Assembly (NCBI RefSeq): GCF_000204055.1
Contig: NW_006768796.1
Location: forward strand, 1 to 64,000
Source of the DNA: Melampsora larici-populina 98AG31
Lineage: Eukaryota; Basidiomycota; Pucciniomycetes; Pucciniales; Melampsoraceae
Reading direction: 5' to 3'
Length of the DNA: 64,000 nucleotides
The position numbers and the translations under genes were made by a program. The notes beneath the pieces are model-generated. The model worked only from the letters and a program-made list of their open reading frames with translations, was not told the origin of the DNA and did not search any database. Positions 1 through 10,500 of the stretch are shown here, one piece after another; positions within the stretch are counted from its first letter, which is position 1; the number at the start of each line of letters is the position of its first letter.

Positions 1-109
1 GTCGGGATATTCAGAGTGTCTTGGTATGTCTAAGAGAGAAAAAAACTTTCAAGTGCTGATAGCGTCGGTTTGATGTTCTAAGTTGGTGATTGGATTTAGA
101 ATAAAAAAG

Positions 110-445
110 TGTAAGACTCCTGAAGGAGGTCTTCACTCAGAGTGGCTCAAGAGCTGGTAGCTCGACAACGTATTCTAAAACCCGGCTCTATAATTCCTTA
201 CGACACAAAGCTAGCTCCGTCCGAAGAGTATTCGGTGAAGAGGAATGAATCAGACACAACTAACAAGACTAGAGAAAGAGACAACAAGAGAAAAGACAAG
301 TGAAATGTGATAATGCTCACCTAGCTCCGTCCGAAGAGTATTCGGTGAAGAAGAAGTCTTCTGGAGCTAGGGCGGATTGACAACTATAATGTGTACCTGT
401 CTACAGCCATGCCTTATGTGTATCTGTCTCTATGTAACCCTTACA
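110..445 (+). repeat. LTR-like sequence, TGTAAG...CTTACA
   Basis: A 336-bp stretch begins TGTAAGACTCC and ends CCCTTACA, so its ends are inverted copies as in a retrotransposon LTR. Inside, a 30-bp motif starting CTAGCTCCGTCCGAAG occurs at 211-240 and again at 321-350, exactly 110 bp apart, and holds a small palindrome (CCGAA...TTCGG). The solo LTR at 31777-32128 has the same ends and the same 101-bp and 211-bp offsets for its own repeated CTAGCTCC motif, which supports a related family. No matching 5-bp duplication flanks this copy, so it may be one LTR of a broken element. Confidence 0.45.
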
Positions 446-595
446 ACTACATCATTATTGACCACATTCTTGCCCCCATGAATAAATCGTACATTGCAGT
501 TGAGAACTCTGTTTACTGCCTTATGTAAAGCCCAGCTTCTTGATGCTTCTTGACTGCTGCTAGTAATACCATTGTGCTGCTACTGTGCTTTGTCC

Positions 596-870
596 CTAAC
601 TTAACTAAGTCCATCTGCTCATTTTGCGGCGCAAGCTTGCGAGCAGAGGGACTTAGGCCTAATGTCCGGTTCCTTGGTGAGGAGCACATCCACCTCTTGG
701 TGGGGGAAATTGGTCCCAATGGAAAACTTTTTTCCCTATTTACGAATTTTCCTAAAATTTTGACACGTTATAGGCTGTCATCTTGCACACCTGACTGCAT
801 CCTCAGATTATCTCATTTCAAGATCAGTCAAAAATTTCATAAGACGTCAAAATGGGATGTTTTGAGATTT
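596..870 (+). repeat. Left terminal inverted repeat of helicase element
   Basis: This 275-bp repeat is the reverse complement of 6613-6886. Near its outer end is an imperfect hairpin: AAGTCCATCTGCTC at 607-620 pairs with GAGCAGAGGGACTT at 641-654, with one mismatch. The same hairpin recurs at the right end (6828-6841 with 6862-6875) and at the end of the decayed copy (24014-24028 with 24043-24057), so it is probably a recognition structure of the family. Confidence 0.9.
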
Positions 871-1055
871 CAAAGAAACAACTGCGGCTGACTGTAGCGG
901 TTACAACACACTGTAGCATGTGGTATGTGTCTTTGGGAATTTGGGATGTGATACTTTTGATAGTTGGATCTAGCTGGATCCATTCAGCTCTCAACTCATT
1001 ATCAAGATATCTTCTTTGGTTCCACGCGACGTGATCGTGATCAAACATTCCAAAA

Positions 1056-3463
1056 ATGATCACTCCAAGAAGAACCAGAAGTCATCCCAACCCCTTTCCT
1101 TCAAATCATAGCCGAGGCGTCACGAGTTTAAAAATTGAGAAGCCATCAATCACAAAGAAATTAGCAGCATCAAGGATACCAGAACAGAAAAACTCAGTCT
1201 TAGTGCGCTTCAAGGAGAAAAGCCCAAAGGATGTAGCAAAGGCCCCCCAAGTTGAAGGTGTGGTCAGCTTGATTAATGGCAATCATACATTCCTTTTAGC
1301 AGGAACTGGTTTTGGAAAGTCTCGTGTTCCAGAGATGTTCTTTCATATGTTTCCAAAAGTTTCAAAGCCAGTTGTTTTGGTTCTGAATCCGCTGGATACA
1401 CTTGGAAACAATCAAGTAAGCACTCAGCTTTTTATTCAACTCTTTGTCCGATTATTGACAGTATGAATATTATTCCATAGGTTCTGGAAAAGAAACTTAT
1501 TGGAATCACTTCTATTAACCTTAATAAGACAAGCTTTGATTCACAGGCTCTGGAGGACTTGAAAGCTCATAAGTATTCTTTTATATATCTTGTTAGTTTT
1601 TGTTAACTTTTGTGTATGCCTTCTGATTTGAACTAATCTTGTGTTTTGTTCCCACATGTTTCTCCAGAGTCCTGAGATCTTTTTGAATAGTGAATCTTTT
1701 CAACGTCTTTATCACAGCGCTGACTTCCAACGCCATTTAATACTCAAGGTGGTTGATGAGGCCCACTGTATCTATCTATGGGGCCTTCAGGCTAGCGGGA
1801 AATCAAACCATTTCTCCACACATTTTACACCACAAGATGTGGGATTTTTTCGATTGTCCTACGGTAATCTTGGCCAGCAGCTCATGGCCACAGACCACGT
1901 CCCAGTCCTTCTCATGTCGGCTACATGTCGCCCAATAGCTGTCAGCAGTATCTGCGAAAGCCTCAAGATATTGCCAAAGAATATGAATATGGTCCGAGCT
2001 GAATTGACTCGACCTGAAATCCGGTTTATTCGAGTCTACTTACGATACTCTCTGGATTCGGCTGACGATCTTGCAACACTCTTCCCTAAAGCTTCAGTTG
2101 TTCCGAACCAAGATATGATCCCAACATTGATATATTCAGGAACTCGCAATGCAACATTACCTGTAATGGAAGTTGTATGTAAATCGCGAGGAGAACCTCT
2201 AGATGCCTACAACGGAAATAGCCAGTGTATTCGAAGATACCACTCGGTCACTGGTGAAGACGACCAGATTACGCGAGTTGAAGATTTTGCAGAAGGAAAA
2301 TACCCAATGATCTCGGCAACTTCAGCACTCGGTTTAGGACAGAATTGGAAACGAGTCAAGTTGGTGGTTGTGATGGGGGCAATGGATCCAGCTGAATCAA
2401 ATCAAATGTGTGGCCGAGCAGGGCGAGGTGTCGGTAATGAGGGTGTGGCAATCCTATTTGTCCAACCTAATATGCCAAAAGGAAAAAATTCACTTGATGA
2501 ATTTAAAGTCTCGGGGAACATGGACAATGAAGAACGGATGCATGCCTTGCGATTGACACCATGCTGTCTCCGAGTTGCTTACTCAGTTGACAATCTGTGA
2601 GTGATATCAATTTATTCATTCCAATCTTTTTCAAAAAGTTCTGAAGCTGACGAGTTCTATTTTGTTGGAACTCAAATAGAAAGGGATACATTCCTCTGAG
2701 CTTGTCTGATGCAGGCTATTGTGAAGAAATTAAACGAGAAAAGTCGATGAACATGCGTCTCTGCAGATGTTCGAATTGTGATCCACAAGGCGCAGCCAGA
2801 ATTCTTCGTCTTCTTCCGACTACCGCTGCCTCCAATTTCGACGAACTCCTAGCATCATATCCGACTCACGCTGAGGACATCAGCCTTCTTCAAATTCTTA
2901 AGACATCACCAAAGCGAAAGTTTTCTAGCAACCTACCTCTTGTCTGTAAGGCTAACAACCCCATCCGGATGAGTCCACCAATGGTTGAACTTGCGGTGTC
3001 TCTTATTGGTAACGCTGAGAAATTATTTGCAGCAACATACCCAACCGATTGTGATATGGACCCATCCGATGTCTTTGATCGGGAAGAAGCGTGGCAGATT
3101 GTCAAGAATGCTTCTGCAGTTTCAAATGGGCAATTCTTGCGCTCGATTCTTGGTGGAGAGAGCCTGCCAGGACTTTATGAAATGATAATAAGCTGCATTG
3201 CAGATTGGTATAAATCACAAGTGTATTTGGACCATTGTCAAGAACTCAAAGATCAACAAGTTATGATTGATCAAGAGATTTTGAACAAGGAGCTCATTGA
3301 GGAGGAAATTCGCGAGCAGTTGAGATTAAAACAAGCAGAAAAAGATGCAAAAGCTTCTCAAATTCAAGCAGCAAAAACTTTGCGTCTTGAGAAGCAAGCA
3401 GAAAAATTGAGAATTGCAGGAGAGGCGAAAGATAGGCGGCAGCGCGAACAAGGTTTCAAGTGA
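1056..3463 (+). CDS. RecQ-like superfamily 2 DNA helicase of the TIR element
   Basis: Four exons give 727 aa: 1056-1415, 1481-1591, 1668-2596 and 2680-3463, all with GT-AG borders and matching phases. It is expected to unwind DNA using ATP. Visible motifs in order: Walker A AGTGFGKS (about residue 82), motif Ia VLVLNPLD, DEAH box VVDEAHCIYLWG, motif III LLMSAT, motif V SATSALGLGQ, and motif VI QMCGRAGR. Behind the core is a RecQ-type cysteine cluster (GYC ... CRCSNCD), then a region of unknown fold and a C-terminal lysine/glutamate-rich coiled coil. Every helicase motif is intact, unlike the partner gene. Fungal RecQ-like proteins are also known at subtelomeres (TLH family); here the gene lies inside TIRs, so it is mobile cargo or transposition machinery. 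The 3' end may hold one more exon, since GTGAGT overlaps the stop. Confidence 0.82.
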
Positions 3464-3515
3464 GTTCTTGAGCCGGTCAGGTCTCTACATCAAGATATCT
3501 GCCATCAATACAATC

Positions 3516-6436
3516 TTATTCATTCAAGTTGATATTTCTTTCCCTCATAGAACCCCAGGTGAACCTTGAAGTCTGGCCCTTTTGTGCTTCGGATCGCAAT
3601 ATATCTTTAAACTTTTCGATTCCAAAAAGTTTGACATTTTCAACTTCAGAGTTATCATCAACGCTCCGAGTATTGCCAGAGATACTTGTATCACACATGT
3701 GAACCTGAGCCATGTTCAGGAAAGTTTTCAGAGATGTGGGTGATATTGGATGTAGATTATTCTGATATACAATTTTGAGACCGGATCAAACCTTCATCTG
3801 TTGTATCTGTCGTCGAAGCTGAACCATAATAAGAAAACAAATGACATTAAATGATCTTTATGAAATAATAAGTTACATGCCGTACCAGTGGAATGATAAT
3901 CGAGAATCTCTCCATGAGCCTTTCAATCTTGGTTCCTTGACCCTATAAAATGTGGTAGAGACATTGCCAATTGGTTAGAGCGACTTGATTTCAATGAAAG
4001 TAGACAGAGAATCATACCGAATTGTTATAAAAGTATTTCAACCAATAATTCTGAATTTCGAGATAGAAATCTTTCGCAACCCAATGTCCTGCTCGTCCGC
4101 CCGTTGGTATTAGCAGTGAGTGTTTAATGACTCTAGCTACCTTCCTTGGTAGGAACTTCTCAAGAATCATGATGAATATAGGTAGATGGATTGCATAGTG
4201 CGAGAGACCAGAGAGTCCTTGAGCCATAACCGCCCATCTCTTCCACATATTCATAACCCGTCCAATGTCTCCAGCTCGCATTGCGTTATCTCCTTCAACA
4301 ATTGAAGCAAAGTCTCGAAGTCAAAGCTGCATATTGTATGTTGTCCAATCTTTAGCGCGCTGGCTCCGTTTTAAAGAAGCCAAGGTGAAGTAACGCTTGT
4401 AACATTCATCAATGACAGATTCGGCGACCCCACTTTCTGCTAAGTCTAAGTCTGTGGTATGCGACTCTATGGTCTGCCTATAAGATTTAACAATAAACAT
4501 GAAAGAAAATATTAGCAATTTGCCTTGCTCAATCAAAAAAGGACATACTTTAATAGAAAGACAAGGGTCGCCATGTGGGATTTGTGGATGACTTGCATCA
4601 GCGAGTTGAAATCCTTTTGTGATGGAAGTTTCGTGGTTTCCATACCAAGTGCGCCGGCAGATCGGTGGATACCAGTATCCGCAGAGTCTTTTGAATCACC
4701 CCAGTGGTGGCTAAGGACTTTACTCGCCACATTCCATAAGGTGTGAGCTAAACCAGGAAGGTTAAGAATATTGTTCAAGCTCTCGTACTTATGACCGGCA
4801 GGGAAACGTTGTCGGATAAGGGATTCAAAGTTCAGACAGGTACCCATGTCTCCTTCAATTATCTGAGCTGCATTGGCTGAAGTCTTTGGATCTTCGCCCA
4901 TTTGTTTCTTGCACTGATCAAGCATTTCAGATACTCCGGAGGCTGAACTATCAGATGCGCTCATCATCTTGAGCATCAGAAGATCTGGTTCATACATTTC
5001 GATTTGATCAATGGGCGGAGGAGAGGTTTTCAAACGGCTACAACAAGCCTTTTGCGTGGGTGAATCTTTTTCAACAACGTAAGAGATAAGTGCATTGGCC
5101 AGCTGTGCCTTCCGAGCAAGAGCCCAATGTTCACTTTCCTTTTGATTCGGAAGCATGGATTTGACATTGAAGGGTTCTTTTTGACTTTCCTGCGTGTATT
5201 TAACCAGATTTTCCGTACTCAAATCCGCCGGGTCAAGATCCTTGATGAGATGTTCGGGAAGAAAATGAAGATAGCCATAAGAGCCATGGAACATCTTTGT
5301 AGTTGATTCAATTCGAGCAGTGTGTACTCGCGCTTGGATATCAATATTGTCCAAAATCATGGAAGGTCGAAAGTCTTTAGCCTTGGAAGCTCTTGATTTG
5401 ATCTCTTTGGCTGCTGAGTTCCCAAGAGAATCCATGACTCTGAGTGCGGTTTTTCGTGAGGAAGTCAATCCGATGAAGCCAAGATAGTCGTTCATTCGTT
5501 CGGAGATACCGCAGGCGACAAAAGCCAGAGAGTTTTGTAGCTGTACACCATTAAATCTTCTATTGCATGCAAAAGCGATCATAGCTAATACAATCACAGG
5601 TATCTGAGCAAAAGTATAATGCAAAGAAAAGTACTTCATGAGCGCGAGGACAATCTAAAAAAACACAGCAGTCGCCTGCAAATGATGAAGCTCACTTGCT
5701 CAAGCCTCTGCCCATCAAGCAGGTCTGGTTCAAGCTCGACTGAGTGAGAGATGCCTTCCAGAGCCTCCACCGCGCTCTGATCATCGTCAATATCGTCTTC
5801 ATTGCTTTGAACTTCCATCGATTCATCGAGCGCACCTGAATTTGCCTGCTTCCGCTGGAGTCGCGCATCGGCTCGCTTGAGGTTCCACATCTCAATTTTT
5901 GAGTGTATGAGGCCGTAAAGGAATGGCATTCTTTGCCGGATCAGGCTGTATCTCTCGAGTTCGGCCTCTTCATTAAAAAAATCAGGCCCCACCGAGTCAG
6001 AACTGTAGAAAGCACCTGTTGGTGCATTTCCTTTGGGTAAGTCCTCTCGTTTGACAATTTCCTTGGCCTGGAAGGACAACAAAACATCATTAAACAAGAC
6101 CTTCCTATGTGATCCAGCAATAATTCTACTTACTTCATTCAAAATGAACTGCTCCCATCTCGCAGAACCACCTTGGCTTCCCAAGATCAATCCCTTAAAA
6201 CCAAGTACAAGCTTTTCAGTCGAATTCCAGCCAGTTTCGGTGCCCCAGTATTGTCGGCGGATGATGATTTCATCATCATCAGATTCAATCATGTTCTGCA
6301 TGAAACTTTTTGGAGTCATGTTCAGCTCTTGGATCAAGTTGCAGATCTGGATTGCACGAGGTAGCTTGTCTTCTCTGTCAGCCTGGCAAATGGGATCAGC
6401 TCCAGTCTGGAATAACATTGGATCCAGGTGATTCAT
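3516..6436 (-). pseudogene. DUF6589-like protein, probable transposase, with two TGA stops
   Basis: The gene reads leftwards from ATG at 6436. The N-terminal exon (6436 to about 5693) is acidic near its end. An intron leads to a main exon (about 5650-4533) containing GDMGTCLNFESL, LPGLAHTLWN and SHHWGDSKD; the reading continues through an intron into 4472-4012, with NAMRAGDIGRV and LEIQNYWLKYF, then a short exon with GTKIERLMERFS. From memory these match the fungal DUF6589 family; its conserved Asp residues would suit an RNase-H-like transposase, but that is inference. In-frame TGA codons lie at 4321-4323 and near 3788. Both are one C-to-T step from CGA (Arg), so this copy is probably dead although the rest reads cleanly. 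It faces the helicase gene. Confidence 0.6.
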
Positions 6437-6612
6437 GAGGTAAGTAGGATTAATGAAAGCTTTGCTGAAGTTTTGTTGATCACTAACAGATTGACCTTAA
6501 TTTTTTCTGTTTGCAAGCGCACAATTTCATTCTGTAACACTCTTTTGAAGTTGTGGTATCCACTTACATACAATGAATACACACTGTAACTCGCAGCAAT
6601 ACAGCTTTCCCA

Positions 6613-6886
6613 AAATCTCAAAACATCCCATTTTGACGTCTTATGAAATTTTTGACTGATCTTGAAATGAGATAATCTGAGGATGCAGTCAGGTGTGCAA
6701 GATGACAGCCTATAACGTGTCAAAATTTTAGGAAAATTCGTAAATAGGGAAAAAAGTTTTCCATTGGGACCAATTTCCCCACCAAGAGGTGGATGTGCTC
6801 CTCACCAAGGAACCGGACATTAGGCCTAAGTCCCTCTGCTCGCAAGCTCGCGCCGCAAAATGAGCAGATGGACTTAGTTAAGTTAG
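6613..6886 (-). repeat. Right terminal inverted repeat of helicase element
   Basis: It is the reverse complement of 596-870 with one substitution (in the AAGCTT/GAGCTT segment) and a run of four rather than five G. It is followed at once by the target duplication GCTTTGTCC (6887-6895). The 5' end of the DUF6589-like gene lies 177 bp inside it, so the TIR may carry that gene's promoter, as the left TIR may for the helicase. Confidence 0.9.
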
Positions 6887-6895
6887 GCTTTGTCC

Positions 6896-7535
6896 CCACA
6901 AAATGATATTTGCAACTGATAAGTCTGCGTTGTCAGTACTTCAAGCTGGTCTAGATTAAAAGACGTGTATCGTTTGCTCGTATCAATGGTTATTGTTAGC
7001 ATGTGTACGATAATATATTGGTGGAAAGGGCCTCATGGAGCATCAATTTTACCTCTGGTTGAAGGTTCTAATAAGCTGTTCAAAGATTTAATTTATGATT
7101 ATGATTCACCGTTGTTTCCAAGCTATCAATCAATCTCTCCACTTCAAGCCTCGGCTGGTGGGAAGTAAGACTGAAGCAGAGATAGGCAGGGAAAGAGTAT
7201 CAGAGAGATTTGAATTGTACATATCGTTGAGGTGGAGCGTTTTGAATTTGATTTTGATGACGAGCATGGGTTGGTTCAAACTTCAGAGAAGTCAAATTGG
7301 CAATTTTACTTTTGAATACCACTTACCCTAAACTTTCTTTGCTGAGGCTCGGTACCATACGGCTTTACTCTTTATATGCTTCGAGGTCAACTTCAACCAC
7401 TCAACTTCAACTTCATTAGCTTGATCATCGAAACTGTGTGGCAAATGGATTCATGCATCATTCGATCTTCACCTATTCAGATCTAATACCAGCACCGAGT
7501 CATCTCACATCATCATACACCTGGATTGACTCACA
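6896..7535. other. Intergenic region upstream of BEACH gene
   Basis: I see no gene here. Short open frames (6965-7331) lack any recognisable motif. The last 200 bp are rich in short pyrimidine runs and TCA/CAC motifs and are the likely promoter and leader of the BEACH gene at 7536. Confidence 0.5.
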
Positions 7536-10500
7536 ATGTTCAGCCGACTTCGTTCAACGTCTCTTGGTCATCTAATCGAGCTTGCAAGTCAGCGTTCTGA
7601 CTCCAATGTGACTCCTACTTCCAGTCCAAACCCTCTTGCACCTCATCCTAACTCCGCTCCGCGTCAACGTCTAACCGATCCAGTCTTCGCGTCGATTGCT
7701 GAAGGTCGGCCGAACCCACATCCTAGGCATTCTCTTGAAGCCCAATTTCAGAAGCATCAAGCATTGGAACGCTCGAAGAGCGCGTTAAGGGAGGCGGTGG
7801 AATCACTGCAGAAGATTCATCGTGATGATCTATCACAAAGGAGGGCCATGCTAGCCACGATGGCCGCTATTCTATCAGATGGTGTCGAATGTCGGGATTG
7901 TATGCGAGAGAATGGCGGCTTCTTGACCTTGGTGACGGTCTTGGCTAGCTTGATACAGACAGATTCTTCTCAATCCGCGTCATATCAGCAAACTCAAAAT
8001 CTAGTTTCAGACGAGCAGCTGATCTGCGATTCGCCTACACCTCATAGACTCACGCATGCTAAGACTTCGTCAATTGGAATTGGAGCTCCACCAAGGCGAT
8101 CACCTCACTTGAAAGATTTATCCTCAAGCACGTCCAGCTCTATTGCTACGATTATCGGAGAACGTGATGCAGTCGTGGAACTGATTTTCAAGTGCCTCGC
8201 ACTCGCCCTTACTGGGAACGTCACCAATCAGCAGTATTTTTCCACCGTGATTGGTTATCAGTCAGTATTGGACGCCATTCGAATCTCAGAACTGCTACCG
8301 CGTGACATACCGACTAGCTATGCAAGCCTAGACCAACCCCTCGACAGGGTGAATCATCTTAGAAGTGCCTACAAGATGTTTGATATCATCTTTAGCTTTA
8401 TTACTGCCGATTTTACCTTTAACGATGTATTCACATCGGTGCTATCGACCGCTTCGACATCTGGTACGAGGAATCAAATGAATGCAGACGAGAACACTGG
8501 AGCCGGATTTGGTGATGACACTCCCACCAAGCTCCGAGAGGCGTGGGGACCAGGCAAAACTCCCTTATACTCGACTCAGCGAGATCAGGATGATATCAAA
8601 TATCGCAATATGTCATCTGCCCTTTCCCTGCGCATTTGTCAAACGGAAGTTCCTCCACGAGTCGAGATTCCGGACGCTATCCGTCTTTTGTTTGCACTTC
8701 ATTCAGATCTCCTATTCCCTTTGACCCAGACGTGGTTTTCGGATTCAGCATGGGCTCAAGCTGCTTACGAGCTCTACTTTCTCAGTTTGAAATCCATAGA
8801 ATGTCTTGCCTCCACATCCCGACATAGTCAAGTCTCCCTAAATTCTGCGGAAGTGATCGCCATCTTGTTAGAAAGAATTACTACCCCTATGTCGAACCTA
8901 GCCAGCCCCATTGCTTCAACCAGCAAGCCTACTGGAATGCCTCATGGGCACCAACCTGGCTTGCCTGCGGGTTTGGAGCCATGGCCAGCATCTCTCATCT
9001 TGTCCAATCGGAGTAAAAATCCAATCGATGGATTGGGTGAAGGAGAGCGTCGCTGCCGAATGATCATCAAAGAAATCCTCACAAGGTTGCTAGAGATTGG
9101 ATGTTCAACCCGAGAAGCTAGGTTACTCTTTCGACAGATGGTAGTCTCGTCGGATACCACCGAATCAGGCAATGAAACCCTAGATGACGAGTACCTAGAG
9201 CTTGTGTGAGTGTTCTAGCTTTTTCAACTAGTCCCCCGATAGAAATCGTCTTCTATAGCCTAATTGTTGTGAGTCTACTCCTTGTTCCGACTGATCAGAT
9301 TATCAGGAATGCAAAGTTCGTGTTGGCCACCGTTCATTCATTTTGATCTCTCAAGGTCAGGCAGCTCCAATGTATTCCTACAATCAATCGGAGATCATCC
9401 ATTTCCTCCAACCAATGGAAAAGGGTGGACATTTGCCGGCTGGATTCAAGTTGAATCGTTCGACGCTGCCAGCGGAGATCCGTTGAATATTCTTATACTT
9501 TCTGATTCCATCCATGGTCTTATTATACGTGTAGCTCTTTCCAACGCACCACATTCTCATCATCTGACCGTGGAGATTTATCCGGAAAACATTCATAATC
9601 AGCCCACGACACCTCGGCGCGGGGTTGAAAGCAGAAGCACATCTTATTCTCAATCGCGCCATATTTGTGTAAAACCATATTTGGTTGAATTCAAAGAATT
9701 TCTGTTCCGTCCGCAAAGGTTTTATCACGTGGCTCTCGTTCAAAAACCCAAGGACAAAACGAATATGTCTATGATTTCACTTTTCATTGATGGAGAAAGT
9801 GTTGGACAGTATCCTTGTCCCTGGCCAAGATCCTCAACTTCTAGCGTATCTGCATGCTTTGGTAATCTTCCGTCCGGTCGGCACCCTGATATGGCTACAT
9901 CCCTTGGCCAGACTGTATGTTCCCAGTGTACTACAGGCTCTTCAGGCCTACGCCCTCGAGGGACGAGTACATCACGCTGGGACCTTGCAGCGAGCTATCT
10001 GTTCAATCAACACCTGTCAGACGATATGATCTTTGTTCAGTCAACACTGGGGCCAAAGATATTTACAACTTGGCAGGACGCTTTGGGTTCCTTTCAAACC
10101 TACTCATCGAGTACGCTTCTCAACTTGAAGATTGATCAGTTGCAACATCAGATTACGCGTGAGTTGAAGAACAAATCAAACAAAGACCAATCATCTTTTT
10201 CTCGTCAGGGAAACCCCAAGAAAGTAGACACTTCTCAAGCTCTCAACAACTCCCCATTGATCAAGGCTATCAGAGAGTCTGCGTCAGCCTTCATCCCTCA
10301 TGATTCAATGTACTTTGCTCTCTCCTCGCAACACGGTATGGTCGCAGGTATACTCCGTGGACAAGATCACCCCCCATCTGAAAGCGAGGGTTCGAAAAAA
10401 GTTGGGGAGCAGATCAATGACATGGGTCAATCAGCTCAATTTATCGACTCCGTTGTACCCAGGGATCGAGAACTTTCGACCCTTGCCCTCTCCCATCGAC

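Larger units (their letters stand above)
596..6886. mobile_element. Complete TIR element with RecQ-like helicase and DUF6589-like gene
   Basis: A 6.29-kb element is bounded by inverted repeats at 596-870 and 6613-6886 that differ by one base and one single-G indel in my comparison. GCTTTGTCC lies directly outside both ends (587-595 and 6887-6895) as a 9-bp direct repeat, so this is an insertion with both borders intact; because of C/G ambiguity at the border the duplication could be read as 7-9 bp. The element begins CTAACTTAACTAAGTCC. It carries two convergent genes whose ends are about 50 bp apart: a helicase (1056-3463, plus) and a DUF6589-like gene (6436-3516, minus). A 9-bp duplication and long TIRs recall Mutator-like elements, but I see no MULE transposase. 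DUF6589 as the transposase is inference. Confidence 0.85.

Noticed and set aside
550..891. Open frames on both strands through the left TIR
   Set aside because: They are made of the inverted repeat itself; the same frame reappears in the right TIR, and no protein motif is seen.
596..6886. Helitron with helicase
   Set aside because: The helicase is RecQ-like, not Pif1-like; no Rep domain is seen; the element has TIRs and a target duplication, which Helitrons lack.
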